In this document: positions 16,762 to 25,401 of the stretch, piece after piece
Position numbering within the stretch: the stretch's first letter is position 1
Layout of the letters: each line of letters starts with the position of its first letter
Origin: Nocardioides rubriscoriae
GTDB taxonomy: Bacteria; Actinomycetota; Actinomycetes; Propionibacteriales; Nocardioidaceae
Assembly (NCBI RefSeq): GCF_008087085.1
Contig: NZ_VIYJ01000013.1
Coordinates: forward strand, 25,375-89,374
Direction: 5' to 3'
DNA: 64,000 nucleotides
Notes under the pieces: model-generated
Database searches by the model: none
What the model was told of the DNA's origin: nothing
What the model saw: the letters and a program-made list of their open reading frames with translations, nothing else
Made by a program: the position numbers and the translations under genes

Positions 16762-18032
16762 CGGAGGGACGAGCGGTGGGCACCAGGAAGATCATCCTGC
16801 ACGTCGGCACCCCCAAGACCGGCACGTCGTACGCGCAGGACGTGCTCTTCCGCAACCGGGTCCGGCTCGGGCTGCACGGCATCCTCTACCCCGCCGACCG
16901 CTTCGACGCCCACTTCCTCGCCGCGCTCGACCTGATGCGGCTGCGCTGGGGCGGGCTGGAGGAGGAGGCGATCGGCCAGTGGGACCGCCTCGCCGAGCAG
17001 GTACGCCGCCACCCCGGCACCTCGATCATCAGCCACGAGATCCTCGCGACCGCGTCGCGCTCGCAGGTCGGCCGTGCGCTGGAGTCGCTGGGCCACGGCA
17101 GCGGCGGGCCCGACGAGCCCGAGGTCCACGTGGTGCTCTCGGTGCGCGACCTGACCCGCCAGATCCCCGCCGAGTGGCAGGAGAACGTCAAGCACCGGCG
17201 CAGCTTCCGCTACTCCCGCTTCCTGGAGCTGATCCGCGACCCGGAGCGCTCGACCCGGCTCGCGTCGTGGTTCTGGGGGGTCCAGGAGATCCCGTCGATC
17301 CTCGACCGCTGGGCCCACGACCTGCCGCCCGAGCGGGTGCACCTGGTCACGGTGCCGCCGTCCGGGGGTGCGCCCGAGGTTCTCTGGCAGCGCTTCGCCG
17401 AGGCCTTCGACCTGCGGGGCCTCGACCTCGACCTCGAGACCGGGCGCAGCAACCCGTCGCTCGGCGTCCCCGAGATCGCCCTGCTGCGCCGGGTCAACCG
17501 CGCGGTCAACAAGCAGATCCCCCCCGACCACTACCGCCCCCTGGTGCGCGAGCTGCTGGCCCACCAGACGCTCTCCCAGCGTCGTACGACGCCGCGCCTG
17601 GGCCTGCCGCCCGCGCTGCGGCAGTGGGTGGGCGACCTGGAGCGGTCGTGGGTCGACGAGATCACGACCCGCGGCTACCACGTGATCGGTGACGTCGGCG
17701 AGCTGGTCGGCAGCCCGCAGATGGAGGGCACCGAGGCCGAGAAGGCCGCGACGCCGTGGGCCGACCCCGACCGGCCGCGCGAGCGCGCCGTGGCCCGGGC
17801 CGCCGTCGCCGCGATCGCGGCGCTGCTGGTCGACAACGCCCGGATGCGCGAGGAGGAGGCCCGGCTGCGTGCCGAGCTGCACGAGACCCAGCTCGCGCTC
17901 GAGCGCGCCTACCTGCGCCCGACCTACCGCGCCCGCGCGAAGGTCGTGCGACGCCTCGAGTCCGAGCCCGCCGGGCGCGCGGTGATGAAGGGCTACCGCA
18001 GGTTGCGCGGCAGGAGCTCGCGCTCGGCGTAG
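16758..18032 (+). CDS. Sulfotransferase-family protein, paralogue 3
   Basis: A 424-residue paralogue with LHVGTPKTGTSYAQDVLF near residues 15-32, ISHEILATASRSQVG, VLSVRDLTRQIPAEWQENV and RWAHDLPPERVHLVTVPP. EIALLRRVNRAVNKQIPPDH and ITTRGYHVIGDVGELVG match paralogue 2. The C-terminus adds a charged helix (RMREEEARLRAELHETQLAL) and a basic tail (YRRLRGRSSRSA). ATG 16758 overlaps the companion gene; a GTG at 16776 is possible. The 3' end overlaps the convergent EcsC gene by 40 bp. Confidence 0.87.
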   Translation: MTEGRAVGTRKIILHVGTPKTGTSYAQDVLFRNRVRLGLHGILYPADRFDAHFLAALDLMRLRWGGLEEEAIGQWDRLAEQVRRHPGTSIISHEILATASRSQVGRALESLGHGSGGPDEPEVHVVLSVRDLTRQIPAEWQENVKHRRSFRYSRFLELIRDPERSTRLASWFWGVQEIPSILDRWAHDLPPERVHLVTVPPSGGAPEVLWQRFAEAFDLRGLDLDLETGRSNPSLGVPEIALLRRVNRAVNKQIPPDHYRPLVRELLAHQTLSQRRTTPRLGLPPALRQWVGDLERSWVDEITTRGYHVIGDVGELVGSPQMEGTEAEKAATPWADPDRPRERAVARAAVAAIAALLVDNARMREEEARLRAELHETQLALERAYLRPTYRARAKVVRRLESEPAGRAVMKGYRRLRGRSSRSA

Positions 18033-18685
18033 CTGCCGATCTTGTAGGTCGCCCACCCGTCGGCGGTCATGCCGACGACCCCGCCCAGCCCGGGCACGCG
18101 GCGTCCGACCGTGGTGGCCAGCCGGCGTCCGGTGACCCGGGCCACCAGGTCGCGCGCCACCTCGGCCGAGACCACCGCGTCGATGCGCGCGTCGTGGACC
18201 GGCGCGGTGGCCAGCGCCATCGGTGGGGCCGGGATCGTGCCCTTGGCGACCAGCCGGTCGACGGTCTCCTCGCCCAGCACCGTCACCAGCACCGCGTTGT
18301 GGGTGCGCGGGTCGTCCAGGTCGTAGCCGCGCAGCTGGGCCACCCCGGCGACCATCCGGCACTGCACCAGCGCGGTGCCCAGGAGGTTGGCGGGCAGCGC
18401 GACCGCGAGGGTCATCACCCCGCCGAGGTTGGTGGCGAACCCCGACACGCCGGCGTAGCGGATGTGCTGGTCGACGACGTCCTTGACGGCCTTCTCGACG
18501 CGGCCGTCGCGCTCTCGGAGGTGGTGGGCGACGGTGTCGCGGATCGGCGGCAGCGGCCCGACCCCCGCGATCGCCCGGTCCAGCGCCTCCCGCACGAACG
18601 ACGAGCTCAGGCCCGGGGCGAGGTCGGTGAGACGGGGGGCGAGCTGCCGGCCGATCTGGTGGCCGACGTTGCGGGTCACTCCCAT
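17993..18685 (-). CDS. EcsC-family protein
   Basis: A 230-residue EcsC-type protein. The characteristic core is a hydrophobic hairpin-like stretch GFATNLGGVMTLAVALPANL followed by LGTALVQCRMVAGVAQLRGY and DLDDPRTHNAVLVTVLG. These proteins are membrane-associated; the biochemical role is not established. The gene runs tail to tail into the last 40 bp of the sulfotransferase gene, so both C-termini are encoded in the overlap. Confidence 0.85.
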   Translation of the reverse strand: MGVTRNVGHQIGRQLAPRLTDLAPGLSSSFVREALDRAIAGVGPLPPIRDTVAHHLRERDGRVEKAVKDVVDQHIRYAGVSGFATNLGGVMTLAVALPANLLGTALVQCRMVAGVAQLRGYDLDDPRTHNAVLVTVLGEETVDRLVAKGTIPAPPMALATAPVHDARIDAVVSAEVARDLVARVTGRRLATTVGRRVPGLGGVVGMTADGWATYKIGSYAERELLPRNLR

Positions 18686-18750
18686 GCCGGAATGGTAGGC
18701 GGCGCCACCTCACGCCCGGGCCGTGGTGCCGCGGCGGTACGGTCGGGCGC

Positions 18751-19443
18751 ATGCCCGTCGAGCCACCGCCGTCGCGCTGGCGCTTCGAGGGCGACTCCGG
18801 GCCGCGCGCCGACCCCGAGGACGACCTGGTGGCGATGGGCGCCGACCTCGAGCCGGGCACCGTGCTCGCGGCGTACCGTCACGGGCTGTTCCCGATGCCG
18901 GTCGGCGCGCCCGCGCGCAGCCGCGGCGAGCCCATGGGGTGGTGGTCCCCCGTACGCCGCGGGGTGCTGCCGCTCGACTCCTTGGTCGTCTCGCGCTCCC
19001 TGCGTCGCTCGTGCCGCGACTTCGAGGTGCGCGTCGACACCGCCTTCGCCGAGGTGCTCGACGCCTGCGCCGACCCCCGGCGGCCGCACGGCTGGATCGA
19101 CGCGTCGATCACCGAGGCCTACACCCGGCTGCACCACCTCGGCTGGGCCCACTCCGTCGAGACCTGGCGGGGCGACCGGCTCGTCGGCGGTCTCTACGGG
19201 ATCGCCATCGGCGGGCTCTTCGCCGGGGAGTCGATGTTCCACCGGGTCACCGACGCCTCCAAGGCGGCGCTGGTCGGGCTGGTCGAGCTGCTCACCGACG
19301 AGCACGCGGCCGACCGGTTGATCGACGTGCAGTGGGCTACGCCGCACCTCGCGTCGCTGGGCGTGCAGGAGACCACCCGCGACGCCTACCTGGCCCGGCT
19401 GCCCGGCGTCCTCGCCGTGCCGCTGCCCCGCCCGTGGCGATGA
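18751..19443 (+). CDS. aat: Leucyl/phenylalanyl-tRNA-protein transferase
   Basis: A 230-residue Aat enzyme, which adds Leu or Phe from aminoacyl-tRNA to N-terminal Arg or Lys of proteins, marking them for ClpAP/ClpS-type degradation. Conserved segments are LVAMGADLEPGTVLAAYRHG, LFPMP, WWSPVRRGVLPLD, HGWIDASITEAYTRLHHLG, AHSVETW, GGLYGIAIGGLFAGESMFHR and DVQWATPHLASLG. Length is normal. It stands between an EcsC gene and a lipoprotein gene with no evident operon. Confidence 0.95.
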   Translation: MPVEPPPSRWRFEGDSGPRADPEDDLVAMGADLEPGTVLAAYRHGLFPMPVGAPARSRGEPMGWWSPVRRGVLPLDSLVVSRSLRRSCRDFEVRVDTAFAEVLDACADPRRPHGWIDASITEAYTRLHHLGWAHSVETWRGDRLVGGLYGIAIGGLFAGESMFHRVTDASKAALVGLVELLTDEHAADRLIDVQWATPHLASLGVQETTRDAYLARLPGVLAVPLPRPWR

Positions 19444-19477
19444 GGTTGACGTGCGCGTGAGCGGGCAGGGTGGGGCC

Positions 19478-19924
19478 ATGACCAAGACCAAGAACCTGCT
19501 GACCCGCCGCCTCTGCGCGGTCGCGGTCCCCGCCCTCCTCGCCGTGTCGCTGACCGCCTGCGGCGGCGGCTCGGACGCGCCCGACGACGCCTCCAAGGAG
19601 GACTTCTGCAAGGCCTACCAGGCCGAGCCGGAGTTCGACGACGCGCTCAACGACGCCTCGCCCGAGGAGCAGGCCAAGGCGATCAAGGACGCCGTGACCA
19701 AGCTGGCCGACGACTTCGAGAAGGTCGGCACCCCCAAGGACATCCCGGACGACGCCCGCGAGGGCTTCGAGATCAGCCTGGAGTCGGCGCGCGACCTCGA
19801 CACCGGTGACATCCAGAAGGCCATCGAGGACAAGAACGGCGACTTCTTCGACAACCTCGTCACCGGCGACGACCAGAAGAAGACCAAGGCCTTCGACGAC
19901 TGGGCCAGCGACTACTGCGGCTGA
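19478..19924 (+). CDS. Small acidic lipoprotein of unknown function
   Basis: A 148-residue lipoprotein: basic start MTKTKNLLTRR, hydrophobic core and lipobox LTAC at about residues 24-27, followed by a GGGSDAPDD linker. The mature part is acidic and helical, with two further Cys residues (DFCKAYQAEPEF and the terminal DYCG) likely forming a disulfide. This fold recurs in actinobacterial lipoproteins of unknown role. ATG at 19478 chosen over an upstream GTG because it begins the signal peptide. Confidence 0.8.
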   Translation: MTKTKNLLTRRLCAVAVPALLAVSLTACGGGSDAPDDASKEDFCKAYQAEPEFDDALNDASPEEQAKAIKDAVTKLADDFEKVGTPKDIPDDAREGFEISLESARDLDTGDIQKAIEDKNGDFFDNLVTGDDQKKTKAFDDWASDYCG

Positions 19925-19951
19925 GCCGATCTGGCCGACCCAGCAGCCGCC

Positions 19952-20284
19952 CTAGACGACCTGGGGAGGGGCGCCGGTCTCGCTGACCATCGCGCGACCG
20001 GCGCCGTGCCACTCCAGCATCCCGCCGTCGAGGTTGACCACGTCGTAGCCCTGCTGGGCCAGCCACGCCACGGCCTGCCCCGAGCGCCCGCCGACCTTGC
20101 ACACCACGAGGGTCTGGCCGTCGCCGACCTCGGCCAGCCGCTCGGACAGCTCGCCGAGCGGGACGTGCAGGGCGCCCTCGATGTGCCCGGCGTCCCACTC
20201 GAACTGCTCGCGGACGTCGAGGACCGTCAGCTCCTCGGGCAGGGGGTAGGGCACGCCGGACACGGCGACGGTGGGAACGCTCAT
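19952..20284 (-). CDS. Rhodanese-like sulfurtransferase, single domain
   Basis: A 110-residue rhodanese. LDVREQFEWDAGHIEGALHV is the CH2A-type start of the domain and Cys62 in VVCKVGGRSGQAV is the persulfide-forming active-site residue, followed by LDGGMLEW. It would move sulfane sulfur to a thiol acceptor in the cytoplasm. Its ATG overlaps the stop of the DUF4396 gene upstream by 4 bp, so the two form an operon behind the CsoR/CstR-type palindrome. Confidence 0.9.
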   Translation of the reverse strand: MSVPTVAVSGVPYPLPEELTVLDVREQFEWDAGHIEGALHVPLGELSERLAEVGDGQTLVVCKVGGRSGQAVAWLAQQGYDVVNLDGGMLEWHGAGRAMVSETGAPPQVV

Positions 20285-20937
20285 GGGGCACTGCCTACCA
20301 CGAGCGCGTGCGACGAGCCGGCGTCCGTCCCGCTCCCGAGGTCATCGGCCACCGAGACGACGAGCCCGCCCACCATGAACGCGACGATCGCGGTGACCAG
20401 GGTGCCCGTCGCGATCGACGGGATCCACCGCCGTACGCCGGTCGGCTCGGCCGCCGCACCGTGGTAGCCGTGGGTCAGGGCGTGGCCCTTGCCTCGCGCC
20501 AGCAGGAAGCGGTTGACGGGGTAGGCGGCGAGGAACGCCACGCCGAGGGCGATCATCATGCCGATCCAGAACGTCGGGTTGACCAGGCCGGCGTTCATCG
20601 CGCCGGGGATGGCGGCCATCACGGCGTTGTCGGCGACCTCCATCGTGGCGATGGACAGCGTGTCGGCCGCCAGCACGACCCCGAGAGCCGTCGCCACCGA
20701 GAGGCCCGCGCGCAGCAGCGGCAGCGTGGACAGGGAGTAGCCGAACACGAAGGCCAGGCCGATCGACAGCGCGATGGTCCAGCCGTTGCCGAGTCCGGCG
20801 GCGGTGCCGATCATCAGGCCGGCGATCTCGCCGATCGCGCAGCCCGTCAGGCAGTGCAGCGTGGCGCTGAGCGCCATCGCACTGCCGCCGGTCGCGCCGT
20901 GGTGGTCATGATGTGCGTGCTGCGTGGTGTCGGTCAT
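20281..20937 (-). CDS. DUF4396 membrane protein with His-rich N-terminus
   Basis: A 218-residue polytopic membrane protein of the DUF4396 family. It opens with a His-rich segment QHAHHDHHG (possible metal binding), then about five or six hydrophobic helices including LHCLTGCAIGEIAGLMIGTA with two Cys and WIGMMIALGVAFLAAYPVNR. Function is unknown. It is co-transcribed with the rhodanese, and a second DUF4396 gene lies 1.5 kb away. A metal or sulfur transport or redox role is inferred from context only. Confidence 0.85.
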   Translation of the reverse strand: MTDTTQHAHHDHHGATGGSAMALSATLHCLTGCAIGEIAGLMIGTAAGLGNGWTIALSIGLAFVFGYSLSTLPLLRAGLSVATALGVVLAADTLSIATMEVADNAVMAAIPGAMNAGLVNPTFWIGMMIALGVAFLAAYPVNRFLLARGKGHALTHGYHGAAAEPTGVRRWIPSIATGTLVTAIVAFMVGGLVVSVADDLGSGTDAGSSHALVVGSAP

Positions 20938-20981
20938 GGGAAGGCTCCGGGCTGAGGGACGGTGTCGTCCCGCATAATGAG

Positions 20982-20996
20982 TACCCCATAGGGGTA
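20982..20996. promoter_or_regulatory. CsoR/CstR-type operator palindrome
   Basis: TACCCC-ATA-GGGGTA is a perfect inverted repeat with G/C tracts typical of CsoR-family (copper CsoR, persulfide CstR) sites. It lies 45 bp upstream of the DUF4396-rhodanese operon and 68 bp upstream of the divergent thioredoxin-like gene. A TATATT box abuts it. No CsoR-family gene is in the window, so the regulator would act in trans. Confidence 0.65.
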
Positions 20997-21064
20997 TATT
21001 CCCGAGCGGTGGGACCTGGAGCGCCTCAACCCACCTCTGGCCCCCTGACGATGCGGAGCGACCT

Positions 21065-21370
21065 ATGAAGGCTCAACTGTTCGTGGTCCGCGACTGCCCG
21101 AACCAGGCGCCTGCCGCCGTCCTGTTCCGACGCGCACTCGACGCGGCGGGAAGGCCTGACACTGTCGTGGAGACGGTCGTGGTGACCACGGAGAGGGATG
21201 CGGCCCGGTTCGGGTTCGCCGGGTCGCCGTCGTACTTCGTGGACGGTCGCGACCTGTTCAGCGGGCGACCGACCGGGTTGGCTTGCCGGGTCTACCCCAC
21301 CAGCACCGGGCTGCGTGGCGTCCCCGACGCGAGCGCCGTGGTCGAGGCCTTGAGGGCAATGACTCGTTGA
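21065..21370 (+). CDS. Thioredoxin-fold small protein (DF-family/alkylmercury-lyase-like)
   Basis: A 101-residue protein beginning KAQLFVVRDCPNQAPAAVLF, the beta-strand plus Cys-Pro-helix start of a thioredoxin-like fold, with FGFAGSPSYFVDGRDLF carrying the cis-Pro-type loop and a second Cys in GLACRVYPT. Related small proteins occur in mercury and copper gene groups. It probably handles thiols or metals in the cytoplasm. Divergent from DUF4396-rhodanese across the CsoR-type palindrome, so co-regulation is likely. Confidence 0.75.
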   Translation: MKAQLFVVRDCPNQAPAAVLFRRALDAAGRPDTVVETVVVTTERDAARFGFAGSPSYFVDGRDLFSGRPTGLACRVYPTSTGLRGVPDASAVVEALRAMTR

Positions 21371-21404
21371 GCGCGCCACGGGACGCGTGCCACGCCGGGA
21401 TCTC

Positions 21405-21552
21405 GGATTCCTGCCGGACGGGCTGGAGGTGGAAGACCGATGTCGAGGACGGCGCAAAGCCCGGGCTCACCCGCGAGCAGTCGATGGAGAACTGCGAGCT
21501 GCGCAAGAGGCTGCGGTTCCTTGAGCTGGAGAAAGCGGTCGTGTGCCGCCGG
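21405..21552 (+). pseudogene. IS3-family transposase OrfA fragment
   Basis: In one frame the sequence encodes WKTDVEDGAKPGLTREQS followed by ELRKRLRFLELEKAVV, matching the middle of actinobacterial IS3 OrfA proteins (a DVEDG-KPG-TREQ segment leading into the leucine zipper ELRKRxRxLEQEN). The HTH before it and the rest after it are missing, so this is a fossil. The 350-bp gap it sits in has no other gene. Confidence 0.65.
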
Positions 21553-21721
21553 AGCGCGCATGGCTTCCCTGTGTGCAGTTCGAGACCGCCGCCCGCGCCG
21601 ACCACGAACACGAAACACATGCCTGACACGCACGGCCACGCCGCCCCCAGATCCGGTCCTACGGCACAGCGGCGGGACATGCCGCCCAGCTGATCGGCGG
21701 CGCTCCGGTAACCTCAGATCC

Positions 21722-22219
<498 letters not shown>

Positions 22220-22415
22220 CAGGTCGCTCAGGACTCCTCCCCTGAGCCCGTGATCTCGCGGTGTTGCGCCGAGCCCACCGCCAACCAGCGCACCGCCTGG
22301 TGCGCTCGTCCCAGACGTCGCCCGGTCGAATCACGCCCGCCAGCAGCGTCCACGCTGTTGGGCAACACGCGTGCGTCGACAGGGCCAACCACTCCGCAAA
22401 GGACCAAACGCCACC

Positions 22416-23123
22416 ATGAACATGAGCATGGGTTCCGCAATCCCCGGCTGGCTCACCCCCGTCGCCTGGACCTACATCACCCTCGCCCTCATTGCGACCG
22501 CCGTCATCGCGGCCGACATCTATCTGGGACGACGGCGCCACCCCGACACCGCCTCCGAACTGGTGTGGATCACCACCGGGCTCTATCTCGGCCCGTTCGC
22601 CATCCCCGTCTACGTGAGTCGAGGACGCACAAGCGTCAGTACGGGCAGCACGGTCACCGCCACCCACACGACCGCTCACACCGACGCCGACAAGACCGAC
22701 GCCGCGGTCGTTGCGGTACTGCCCGGCGGGGGCGCATCAGCAGTCGCGCACCTCGTCGCCGTCCCCTTCGTTGCTGCCATCGGCTGGACCATCGCTGGCA
22801 TGGCGATGTGGCCCATGATCTTTGTCATCGCCGTGCTGGTCACCGTGATGCTCTTCGTCCACGAGCGCCTCGCCGGCCGCTCGGCAGGCCGCACCCGGCT
22901 CACCGCTGGAGCCGCTGTGTTCGCCGCCGTCGCCACCGTCGCGGCCTTCGACATCGGCATGGTCGGGTGGATGCTCCTGCTGTACGTCAACGACGCCATG
23001 CCCGAGGTCAGCGACGCCACGTTCTGGTTCCTCATGCAGGTCGGTGTCCTGGTCGGCCTCGCCACGGGTTACCCGGCGGTGAAGTGGCTCCTGAGCCGCA
23101 ACCAGTCCGTCGTCCCGGCCTGA
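22416..23123 (+). CDS. DUF4396-like membrane protein
   Basis: A 235-residue membrane protein, second DUF4396-type gene of the region. The start MNMSMGSAIPGWLTPVAWTY leads into a first helix (TLALIATAVIAADIYLG) and a second (SELVWITTGLYLGPFAIPVYV); a Thr-rich loop is followed by four more helices, the last LMQVGVLVGLATGYPAVKWL matching the end of the family. The ATG has AAAGGA upstream. It probably shares the physiology of the rhodanese-DUF4396 operon; function unknown. Confidence 0.82.
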   Translation: MNMSMGSAIPGWLTPVAWTYITLALIATAVIAADIYLGRRRHPDTASELVWITTGLYLGPFAIPVYVSRGRTSVSTGSTVTATHTTAHTDADKTDAAVVAVLPGGGASAVAHLVAVPFVAAIGWTIAGMAMWPMIFVIAVLVTVMLFVHERLAGRSAGRTRLTAGAAVFAAVATVAAFDIGMVGWMLLLYVNDAMPEVSDATFWFLMQVGVLVGLATGYPAVKWLLSRNQSVVPA

Positions 23124-23165
23124 CATCACCGGCCTGACATCACCGGCCTGACATCACCGGCCTGA
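23117..23165 (+). repeat. 14-bp tandem repeat over a stop codon
   Basis: GGCCTGACATCACC occurs three times plus a partial GGCCTGA. The first copy contains the TGA stop of the DUF4396-like gene. The rest of the gap to 23392 shows no gene. Confidence 0.9.
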
Positions 23166-23392
23166 ACGAGCAGGCCCGCCTGGTGCGCTGCCGCTGCTCA
23201 ACCCGCCATGGCAGCGCACCAGGACGACGGTCCAGGAGAACCAGACGGGTAGGGCCCCGCGGCTCACCTCACGTGGTTATCTCGCGAAAGCGGTGTTCAA
23301 CCAGAGTGACCAAGCCGCTGACCAGGGCGAACCACAGCACGCGCGCAGATCTAGTGACGATGCTCAACCAGGGTGACTGGCCACCACCTCAG

Positions 23393-24262
23393 TCACTTGA
23401 GCAGCTTGGACATCCTGCGATCGGCCAAGGGCTTGCCGCCGGTCTGGCAGGTCGGGCAGTACTGCAGGCTCGAGTCGGCGAACGACACCTCGCGCACGGT
23501 GTCGCCGCAGACCGGGCAGGCCTTGCCGGTCTGGCCGTGCACGGCCAGGTTGCTCTTCTTCTCGCCCTTGAGCTCGCTGGCCGCGAGACCGCGGGAGCGG
23601 TCGACGGCGTCACCGACGGTGGTGCGGATCGCGGCGTGGAGCATCTCGACCTGGCCGGCCTCGACGATCGCGCTGGCCGGCCGGTAGGGCGACATCTTCG
23701 CGGTGTGCAGGATCTCGTCGGAGTAGGCGTTGCCGATGCCGGCGATGGTGCCCTGGTGGCGCAGCACGCCCTTGATCTGCTTGCGGCCCTCGCGCTCCAG
23801 GATCGCGCGCAGGACGTCGGGGGTGAAGTCGTCGGTGAGCGGGTCGGGGCCCAGGCTGGCGATGCCGGGCACCTCGAGCGGGTCGCGGACGACGTACATC
23901 GCCAGCGACTTCTTGGTGCCGGCCTCGGTGACGTCGAGGCCGCTGTCGTCGTCGAGCACGATGCGCACCGCCAGGCCGCTCTTGCTGCTGGGGCGCGGCG
24001 GCAGCGCCGGCACCTCGTCCTTCCAGCGCACCCAGCCGGCCCGCGCGAGGTGGAAGATGACGTGGAGGCCCGAGGCCTCGATGTCGAGGAACTTGCCGTG
24101 GCGCGTCACGTCGTCGACCAGCAGGCCGCTGAGCGCGGAGACCGGCGGGTCGTAGGTCTTCAGCGCGCTGAACGCCGCCAGGTGGACCGCCGCGATCGCG
24201 TGACCGTCGAGGCGGCCGCGCAGGTCGAGGGCCAACGCTTCGACCTCGGGCAGCTCGGGCAT
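23393..24262 (-). CDS. Formamidopyrimidine-DNA glycosylase / endonuclease VIII-like
   Basis: A 289-residue Fpg/Nei base-excision repair glycosylase. The N-terminal MPELPEVE gives the catalytic Pro2 and Glu3; the H2TH region contains GVLRHQGTIAGIGNAYSDEI; the C-terminal zinc finger is CPVCGDTV...YCPTCQTGG. It removes oxidised bases and nicks the AP site. Upstream ATG (24298) is rejected because Pro2 must be N-terminal. It is close to the group often annotated Fpg/Nei2 in actinobacteria; which lesion it prefers cannot be told from sequence. Confidence 0.93.
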   Translation of the reverse strand: MPELPEVEALALDLRGRLDGHAIAAVHLAAFSALKTYDPPVSALSGLLVDDVTRHGKFLDIEASGLHVIFHLARAGWVRWKDEVPALPPRPSSKSGLAVRIVLDDDSGLDVTEAGTKKSLAMYVVRDPLEVPGIASLGPDPLTDDFTPDVLRAILEREGRKQIKGVLRHQGTIAGIGNAYSDEILHTAKMSPYRPASAIVEAGQVEMLHAAIRTTVGDAVDRSRGLAASELKGEKKSNLAVHGQTGKACPVCGDTVREVSFADSSLQYCPTCQTGGKPLADRRMSKLLK

Positions 24263-24320
24263 GGCTGCGAGTTTAGGCGTCACGGCTGACAACGGCACCG
24301 GCTCGGCGCATCATGGGTTG

Positions 24321-24575
24321 ATGACGGCTGCGCGTGCCCTGAGCTCGCCGGGGGCGATCTTCCTCGACCCCCGCGGTGGCGAGCGCGCGCTGCGGGTGTC
24401 CTGGCACCAGGAGGCGGAGGTCTGCGTGCTGTCGCTGTGGCGCGACAACGTCTGCGCCGCGACGTTCCGCCTGGCGATCGACGAGGTGCCCGACCTGATC
24501 GCGCTGCTGCGCGAGGGGCTCGACCTCTCCTTCGCCTCGACCCGCGCCTCGACCCGCGCGGCCCGGACCGCCTGA
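24321..24575 (+). CDS. Conserved small hypothetical protein
   Basis: An 84-residue protein with a beta-rich core: FLDPRGGERALRVSWHQEA, VCVLSLWRDNVCAATFRLAI, then a helix DEVPDLIALLREGL. This pattern is common next to fpg/GDPD genes in actinobacteria, but I know no function. It is divergent from the glycosylase gene and 35 bp upstream of the GDPD gene, so an operon with the latter is likely. Confidence 0.7.
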   Translation: MTAARALSSPGAIFLDPRGGERALRVSWHQEAEVCVLSLWRDNVCAATFRLAIDEVPDLIALLREGLDLSFASTRASTRAARTA

Positions 24576-24610
24576 CCCGCCCCTGCCCGTCCTGGGGCAG
24601 ACTGCTCCAC

Positions 24611-25390
24611 GTGACGCCGCAGGTCGTCGCCCACCGGGGTGCCAGCCACGAGAACGCCGAGCACACGCTCGGCGCCTACCTGGCCGCTCTCGAGGTCGGC
24701 GCCGACGGCCTCGAGTGCGACGTACGGCTGACCGCCGACGGGCACCTGGTCTGCGTGCACGACCGAACCCTGCTGCGTACGGCGCAGCAGCCCGGCCTGG
24801 TCTCGACGATGGACCTCGCCGACCTCAACGAGCTCGACTTCGCGGCGTGGAAGAACCCCTGGGCCGAGCTCGACGACGAGGCGCCCGAGCGCGACGAGAC
24901 CCTCGACGGCGTGCTGACGCTGCGCAAGCTGCTCGAGACCGTCGCCGACTACGACCGCCGGGTCGAGGTGGCGATCGAGACCAAGCACCCCACGCGCTAC
25001 GGCGGGCTCGTCGAGCGGCGCCTGGTCGAGATGCTCACCGACTTCGGCTGGGACCAGCCGGGCTCGCCGGTGCGCGTGATGAGCTTCTCCTTCACTGCCC
25101 TGCAGCGGGTCGAGCGAGCGGCGCCCGGCGTCCAGCTGGTGCAGCTGGTCGACAAGGTGCAGTACTGGTCGATGCTGCGCCGCGTCATCGGTCCCGACTG
25201 GATCGTCGGCCCCGGCATCGACCTGCTGCGCGAGCACAAGAGGCTCGCCCGTCGGATCACCGAGAGCGGCCGCGACATGCACGTGTGGACCGTCAACACC
25301 GACCGCGACCTCACGCTCTGCCTCGACGCGGGGGTCAAGGCCGTGATCACCGACCGCCCGGCCTACGTCCTGGAGCAGCTCGGTCGGTAG
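24611..25390 (+). CDS. Glycerophosphodiester phosphodiesterase
   Basis: A 259-residue GDPD of the TIM-barrel type, which hydrolyses glycerophosphodiesters to glycerol-3-phosphate and an alcohol. Catalytic and metal motifs are AHRGASHENAEHT (His8, Arg9, Glu), GLECDVRLTADGHLVCVHD (Glu, Asp, His), EVAIETKH and the C-terminal VWTVNTDRDLTLCLDAGVKA with ITDRP. There is no signal peptide, so it is cytoplasmic. GTG start at 24611; length is typical. Confidence 0.93.
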   Translation: MTPQVVAHRGASHENAEHTLGAYLAALEVGADGLECDVRLTADGHLVCVHDRTLLRTAQQPGLVSTMDLADLNELDFAAWKNPWAELDDEAPERDETLDGVLTLRKLLETVADYDRRVEVAIETKHPTRYGGLVERRLVEMLTDFGWDQPGSPVRVMSFSFTALQRVERAAPGVQLVQLVDKVQYWSMLRRVIGPDWIVGPGIDLLREHKRLARRITESGRDMHVWTVNTDRDLTLCLDAGVKAVITDRPAYVLEQLGR

Positions 25391-25401
25391 GTTCTTTGCC
25401 C

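Noticed and set aside
23117..23165. 14-bp repeats as iterons or an origin
   Set aside because: No AT-rich region, DnaA boxes or rep gene nearby; the array overlaps a stop codon and looks like slippage.
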